From: Lachnospiraceae bacterium
Lineage (GTDB): Bacteria > Bacillota > Clostridia > Lachnospirales > Lachnospiraceae
Length of the DNA stretch: 8,963 nucleotides
Direction of reading: 5' to 3'
Assembly: GCA_016301965.1 (NCBI GenBank)
Contig: JAEDOO010000070.1
Location: 1 to 8,963 of the forward strand
The position numbers were made by a program, and so were the translations under genes. Below are positions 5,950 through 8,963 of the stretch, one piece after another (position 1 is the first letter of the stretch; the number at the start of each line of letters is the position of its first letter). The notes under the pieces were generated by a model. That model saw nothing but the letters and a program-made list of their open reading frames with translations. It ran no database searches and had not been told where the DNA came from.

Positions 5950-8514
5950 TCAAATCTCCCTTTCTGCACTCCTTTTTGACACTGACTTTTCCTTCTTCTG
6001 GTCAGGTTTACTTTTCAGCTGCTCCATGACGGATTTTTTCTTATCTTTTTCCTCCCGGTGAACCGCATCTGCTAAGTCCATAAGGGAGACAGGCTGTCCG
6101 GAACGTGCCTGTTCTTCCAGTTCTGCGGCTGTAGGCTCCCTTGGCCCGTTATTGATAATACCGTCTATCATCCCATAATCATCTTCCATTGACATTTCCG
6201 CAGCTTTCAGATAATTTTCAGGAAAAAATCCGGGAATCTCCCGAAAGCCGATGCTGTCACAGTAATGGCAGGATATCATGCCATTTTGCTTCACAGCAAT
6301 GATGTCACTGACACTAAGAGAAGGACTGTGATAATCTGCCGGATAATCCAGATTAAATTGCTCATACAGGCTTTCCAGTCTCTGATATGTATCACCTTGT
6401 GCATGAAGCTGTCCTGTATAGATCAGGTCATAGTTTACATGTTCCACGGACAAACCTTTTTCTTTCAGCCAGTCCAGGCCCATAAACCGCAGCGGTACCT
6501 GTGTATCCCCTTCTTTTATTTGGTAGATAGCGAAGCAATCCCCTTTATAAGCAAGAAATGCCTGTTCCCGCTCATCCTGATGCTGCTGTCTTTCCACAAT
6601 CCTTTCATGGAAATAAGGGCTTTGCTCCCACTCCTCTTTTGATACAGCGTACAATGATTCCTCTGTCTGTGTCTCAAATTCCTCTGTATCAAAAAGCATT
6701 TCCGCATTGCCTCCATCCACAACGGCATAAACAGTATAGTTTTTCTCATACAGTTCCATTGCACGTTCTTTGGAAAGTGGAAGCATGTCCTTATCTTTGT
6801 ATCCGGCAGCTTCCAATACATCTGAACGCAAATCCGCATCCGGCATGGGATATTCGTCCAATCTCTGTTCCGGTATTTCCGGAAAGTCGATCCGGATTGC
6901 CTTCTCTCCATGTTTTTCCTGCATACACACAACGTACTCTTCCAGTGTTCCTCTCTCTTTGGGTGTGATCGGATTGAACTGAACAGAATATCCACCTATA
7001 CTATGATTTTCTTCGTGAAGGAGGTCATAAAAATCATCTTCAGAAATATCCCCTTCATATCCTACCAGAATATCATAACGAAGAGGTGTCAGGTCACCAT
7101 ACAGATTTCTGTAAACCTCCACCCCAGTAATCTTAATATCATCCCTCAGACCACTTTCAGTAAGGATGTTCTGTATCATATCATCCGCTATTACAGCCAC
7201 CATACGTTTTTGCTCTGTGAGATTTCCCTGCTCTATCAGAGTATCAAAATCAAATGCTTCCAGCTGTAATTGTTCCAGGTCTTCATCGAAAAGAAGTTCT
7301 TTTGCCGCATCCTCCATCGGTATTTCCGGACGGTCCAATTGTCCTCCATCCATCCCATGAAACTCCGCATCAAAAAATGTATAATCATATCCATCCTCAC
7401 ATGTCTGGATCGCCAGATACTTTTCACCTTTATTTATGGAAAATCCAACTTCCTCCCAGGATGTCTGGCCATGCAGGATATCCCTGATCCAGTCTGTCAG
7501 TTTCTCTGCCGGTTCTTTTTTCTGTTCTAGGGTATCTTTCTGCTTTTTTTCTTCCACATCATTCAAATCAATTCCCCGTTCTTTGCATATTTCTTTAAAA
7601 TGCAGGTCAATATCCCGAATCATATCACCGGCTGTTTTATTGATCGTCTCCAGGCTGGCTTTCAGTTCCGCCAGTTCCTTTCCTTTTGACCATGAAGCAA
7701 TATACCCAAAACTATTCTCACCCGTCTGAATGCCAAAATACTGGCAAACTGCATAGGAAATACTTTCTGCTTCCACTTCCTCAGTACGGCGGTTCTTTCC
7801 CTTTGGCGCTTCCGTACTTTCTGCTCCGGCATCGGCGGCCTGCTGGTCTTTTTCATAGTTGTGCAGTTTTGCATGGGCCATCTCATGGACAACAGCGGAA
7901 ACGGTCTGTACTTCGCTCATTCCCTCACGGATAATAATATTCTGGTCTGTCTTGCTAAAATATCCATCCATGTTCTCTTCAAGCTTATCAAAAGAGATCG
8001 GTACTGGAGACGACCGGTGCAATGCTTCCATAAATGCATCGAATTGCCGGACATCGCCAGTCAGGTCACCGGCCAGCTGCGGCAGCGGTTTTCCCTCCGT
8101 CTGGCTTACATCAAACACTTTTACCGGCTTGAACATAGAAATCTGGATCTCCTTTTCCTCTGTGATAACGTTTCCGTCTTTATCCAGCATTGGGGCTTTT
8201 GTTTCTGGGTCGATCTTCTGCTCCTCAATCTTTTTCTTAAATGGTGCCGGCGCAATGATGGTAATTCCATGTTCTTCTTTTTTTACATGGCGTCCAAACT
8301 GGTCCTGCCATCTGTTATAGCCAGCCACTAATGTTGCATCCGGTTTCTGCATATGGATGAGAATCGAATTGTTAAGAGAATAACTGGGAAACCGGGACAT
8401 TGTGGTAAGATAATTTCTATATTTCTCACTCTCAAATAATTCTTTGATTCCCTGTTCAATACTTTCTGTTATCTCTCTCAGCCGCTCTTTATTAGACACT
8501 TTCTTTTCTGCCAT
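5950..8514 (-). CDS. Polyvalent ICE protein: ArdC-N-like, zinc metallopeptidase, LPD16, YodL and DUF4316 domains
   Basis: 854 aa from ATG 8514, chosen because AAGGAG stands 10 bases upstream; an in-frame ATG at 8592 would run back into the terminator and adds a non-family leader. Residues about 30-90 are an ArdC-N-like domain (HMQKPDAT, then W, GRHVK, GITIIAP), followed by a lysine/glutamate-rich insertion at about 91-125. HEMAH (210-214) is an HExxH zinc site, and EVEAESISY (246-254) probably supplies the third ligand, as in ArdC/ImmA-type peptidases. About 430-535 resembles LPD16, 660-766 is YodL-like (AIYQIKEGD, RFMGLDWL, NYDLIYTGQL, DSIGF) and about 768-845 resembles DUF4316, ending in a lysine-rich tail. 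It is cytoplasmic, with no signal peptide. Family knowledge suggests a role protecting or processing DNA entering the recipient; the peptidase substrate is unknown. Stop and TTRAP start are one base apart. Confidence 0.9.
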   Translation of the reverse strand: MAEKKVSNKERLREITESIEQGIKELFESEKYRNYLTTMSRFPSYSLNNSILIHMQKPDATLVAGYNRWQDQFGRHVKKEEHGITIIAPAPFKKKIEEQKIDPETKAPMLDKDGNVITEEKEIQISMFKPVKVFDVSQTEGKPLPQLAGDLTGDVRQFDAFMEALHRSSPVPISFDKLEENMDGYFSKTDQNIIIREGMSEVQTVSAVVHEMAHAKLHNYEKDQQAADAGAESTEAPKGKNRRTEEVEAESISYAVCQYFGIQTGENSFGYIASWSKGKELAELKASLETINKTAGDMIRDIDLHFKEICKERGIDLNDVEEKKQKDTLEQKKEPAEKLTDWIRDILHGQTSWEEVGFSINKGEKYLAIQTCEDGYDYTFFDAEFHGMDGGQLDRPEIPMEDAAKELLFDEDLEQLQLEAFDFDTLIEQGNLTEQKRMVAVIADDMIQNILTESGLRDDIKITGVEVYRNLYGDLTPLRYDILVGYEGDISEDDFYDLLHEENHSIGGYSVQFNPITPKERGTLEEYVVCMQEKHGEKAIRIDFPEIPEQRLDEYPMPDADLRSDVLEAAGYKDKDMLPLSKERAMELYEKNYTVYAVVDGGNAEMLFDTEEFETQTEESLYAVSKEEWEQSPYFHERIVERQQHQDEREQAFLAYKGDCFAIYQIKEGDTQVPLRFMGLDWLKEKGLSVEHVNYDLIYTGQLHAQGDTYQRLESLYEQFNLDYPADYHSPSLSVSDIIAVKQNGMISCHYCDSIGFREIPGFFPENYLKAAEMSMEDDYGMIDGIINNGPREPTAAELEEQARSGQPVSLMDLADAVHREEKDKKKSVMEQLKSKPDQKKEKSVSKRSAEREI

Positions 8515-8542
8515 TTTTTCCACGCTCCTTTCCTTTGTTTTG

Positions 8543-8555
8543 GGGATGAAATCCC
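8543..8555 (-). repeat. Small perfect hairpin between terminator and ribosome binding site
   Basis: GGGAU-UUC-AUCCC on the minus strand is a five-pair stem with a three-base loop, 12 bases from the AAGGAG of the YodL gene. It is short and may be chance; if real it could act as a 5' stabiliser or affect ribosome access. Confidence 0.3.
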
Positions 8556-8557
8556 AT

Positions 8558-8604
8558 AAAAAAAGCCCTGGCCTAAACAGGCAAAGGACCATTCAGACCA
8601 GGGC
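8558..8604 (-). terminator. Strong intrinsic terminator upstream of the YodL/ArdC gene
   Basis: In the minus-strand RNA, GCCCUGGUC (8604-8596) pairs with GGCCAGGGC (8573-8565): nine pairs, one wobble, with a 22-base loop, followed immediately by seven U. It begins 7 bases after the stop of the 95-aa gene and ends 43 bases before the next ATG. The loop contains a second copy of UGGUC and an internal GCCU-GUUU-AGGC stem that would compete with the terminator stem, so attenuation is possible. Confidence 0.8.
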
Positions 8605-8610
8605 GCAGCG

Positions 8611-8898
8611 TTATTCTGTTTTGGAATCCTTATTCCTTTTGGGCGGCTTATATCCTCCTGTTTTTGCCCGTTCTCTGGCAGCAATGCGCCGGGCCTCACT
8701 GTATGGTTCCCGGATCAGGACGCAGCATTTCGGTACTGTATAGGAATGCTCCTCCTTCTGTCTGATCTGCTCCGGATACTTTTCAGCCAGCTGTGCGAGT
8801 TTTTTCAGCAGCCTGGGATCATGGGAGTAGACCTCTGCCATCTGCTCCGCTTGGTTATATAGGATGACGGTTTCCTGTTCAACCAGAGACCGCTTCAT
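8611..8898 (-). CDS. Small basic ICE-conserved protein of unknown function
   Basis: This 95-aa protein starts at ATG 8898, preceded by AAAGGGTGG six bases upstream, and its ATG overlaps the stop of the preceding gene (ATGA), a translationally coupled arrangement. Residues 1-30 (QETVILYNQAEQM, then YSHDPRL) and the stretch around TVPKCC (54-59) and IREPYS (62-67) are what I recognise as a small protein repeatedly found near this gene set in Firmicutes ICEs, sometimes labelled 'immunoglobulin' in databases for reasons I cannot support. The last 30 residues are strongly basic (R/K-rich, with GGYKPPKRNK), compatible with nucleic acid or acidic partner binding. Two adjacent cysteines (58-59) are present, with no zinc-type pattern around them. 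No signal peptide or membrane segment is visible. I assign no function. Confidence 0.8.
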   Translation of the reverse strand: MKRSLVEQETVILYNQAEQMAEVYSHDPRLLKKLAQLAEKYPEQIRQKEEHSYTVPKCCVLIREPYSEARRIAARERAKTGGYKPPKRNKDSKTE

Positions 8899-8963
8899 TG
8901 TTTACCACCCTTTCGGTTATCAAATTCCATCATGAAATTCACATTCTGCCCGTCATCCTCCAG
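8895..8963 (-). CDS. C-terminal end of an unidentified upstream gene
   Basis: The frame is open from the window edge to a TGA at 8897-8895 and gives 22 residues ending VNFMMEFDNRKGGKQ. I infer that it is a real gene from the 4-base ATGA overlap with the start of the 95-aa protein and from the Shine-Dalgarno of that gene being built into its last codons. Too little is present to name a family. By position it belongs to the same transcription unit. Confidence 0.55.
   Translation of the reverse strand: MEDDGQNVNFMMEFDNRKGGKQ

Noticed and set aside
6516..6995. 159-codon open frame on the minus strand inside the YodL/ArdC gene, superficially like a second nested gene
   Set aside because: The translation is rich in Arg, Cys, Met and Trp without any recognisable family, has no good ribosome binding site that I can see, and the overlapping main frame here is a conserved folded region. 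Unlike tnpV it looks like a shadow frame.
7859..8331. Two overlapping plus-strand frames of about 155 codons each
   Set aside because: Both are antisense to the conserved ArdC-N/peptidase region; they are Cys/Ser/Phe-rich shadows without family resemblance.
8515..8592. Longer start for the YodL/ArdC protein (ATG at 8592)
   Set aside because: It would put the start within the terminator hairpin and add a non-conserved leader; ATG 8514 has a good AAGGAG site and begins like the family.
1..8963. CRISPR array, tRNA/rRNA, insertion sequence ends, attachment site, toxin-antitoxin pair
   Set aside because: I looked for regularly spaced repeats, cloverleaf-like sequence, terminal inverted repeats and small gene pairs and found none; nearly the whole window is coding on the minus strand.

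Overview
The window reads as part of an integrative and conjugative element (ICE) of the Tn1549/CTn type found in gut Clostridia (Lachnospiraceae/Ruminococcaceae-like Firmicutes). I base this on the combination of a giant N6-methylase/SNF2-like helicase, a YodL/ArdC-type 'polyvalent' protein, a TTRAP-family small protein and a TnpV-family protein, together with strong AGGAGG-type ribosome binding sites and moderate GC. No host chromosomal gene is visible. Assignment to a particular species is not possible from this sequence.

All genes I can support lie on the minus strand, so transcription runs from high to low coordinates. In that order: the last 22 codons of an unidentified gene (8963-8895); a 95-aa small basic protein overlapping it by ATGA (8898-8611); an intrinsic terminator (8604-8558); an 854-aa ArdC-N/zinc metallopeptidase/LPD16/YodL/DUF4316 polyvalent protein (8514-5950); a 69-aa transposon-transfer assisting (TTRAP) protein starting 1 nt after it (5948-5739); a second intrinsic terminator (5715-5687); and a giant N6-adenine methylase/helicase (5663 to beyond base 1, at least 1887 codons, C-terminus outside the window). 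Inside the giant gene, in the +1 frame, is a complete 118-aa TnpV-family gene with its own ribosome binding site (4888-4532).

By family knowledge these genes act at DNA entry or processing rather than in the mating channel. The ArdC-like N-terminal domains are proposed single-stranded DNA binding/anti-restriction modules. The methylase-helicase resembles DarB-type proteins thought to travel with or protect incoming DNA. TTRAP and TnpV are small accessory proteins of conjugative transposons without a settled function. No relaxase, coupling protein, integrase, excisionase or cargo gene is in this window.

The most notable feature is the nested tnpV. A recognisable conserved protein is encoded out of frame inside the low-complexity acidic linker of a much larger recognisable protein, so one stretch of DNA seems to encode two proteins in the same direction. 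The second theme is that an intrinsic terminator stands just before each of the two large genes, which suggests their expression depends on read-through or antitermination. The plus strand holds no convincing gene; its open frames are shadows of the minus-strand genes.
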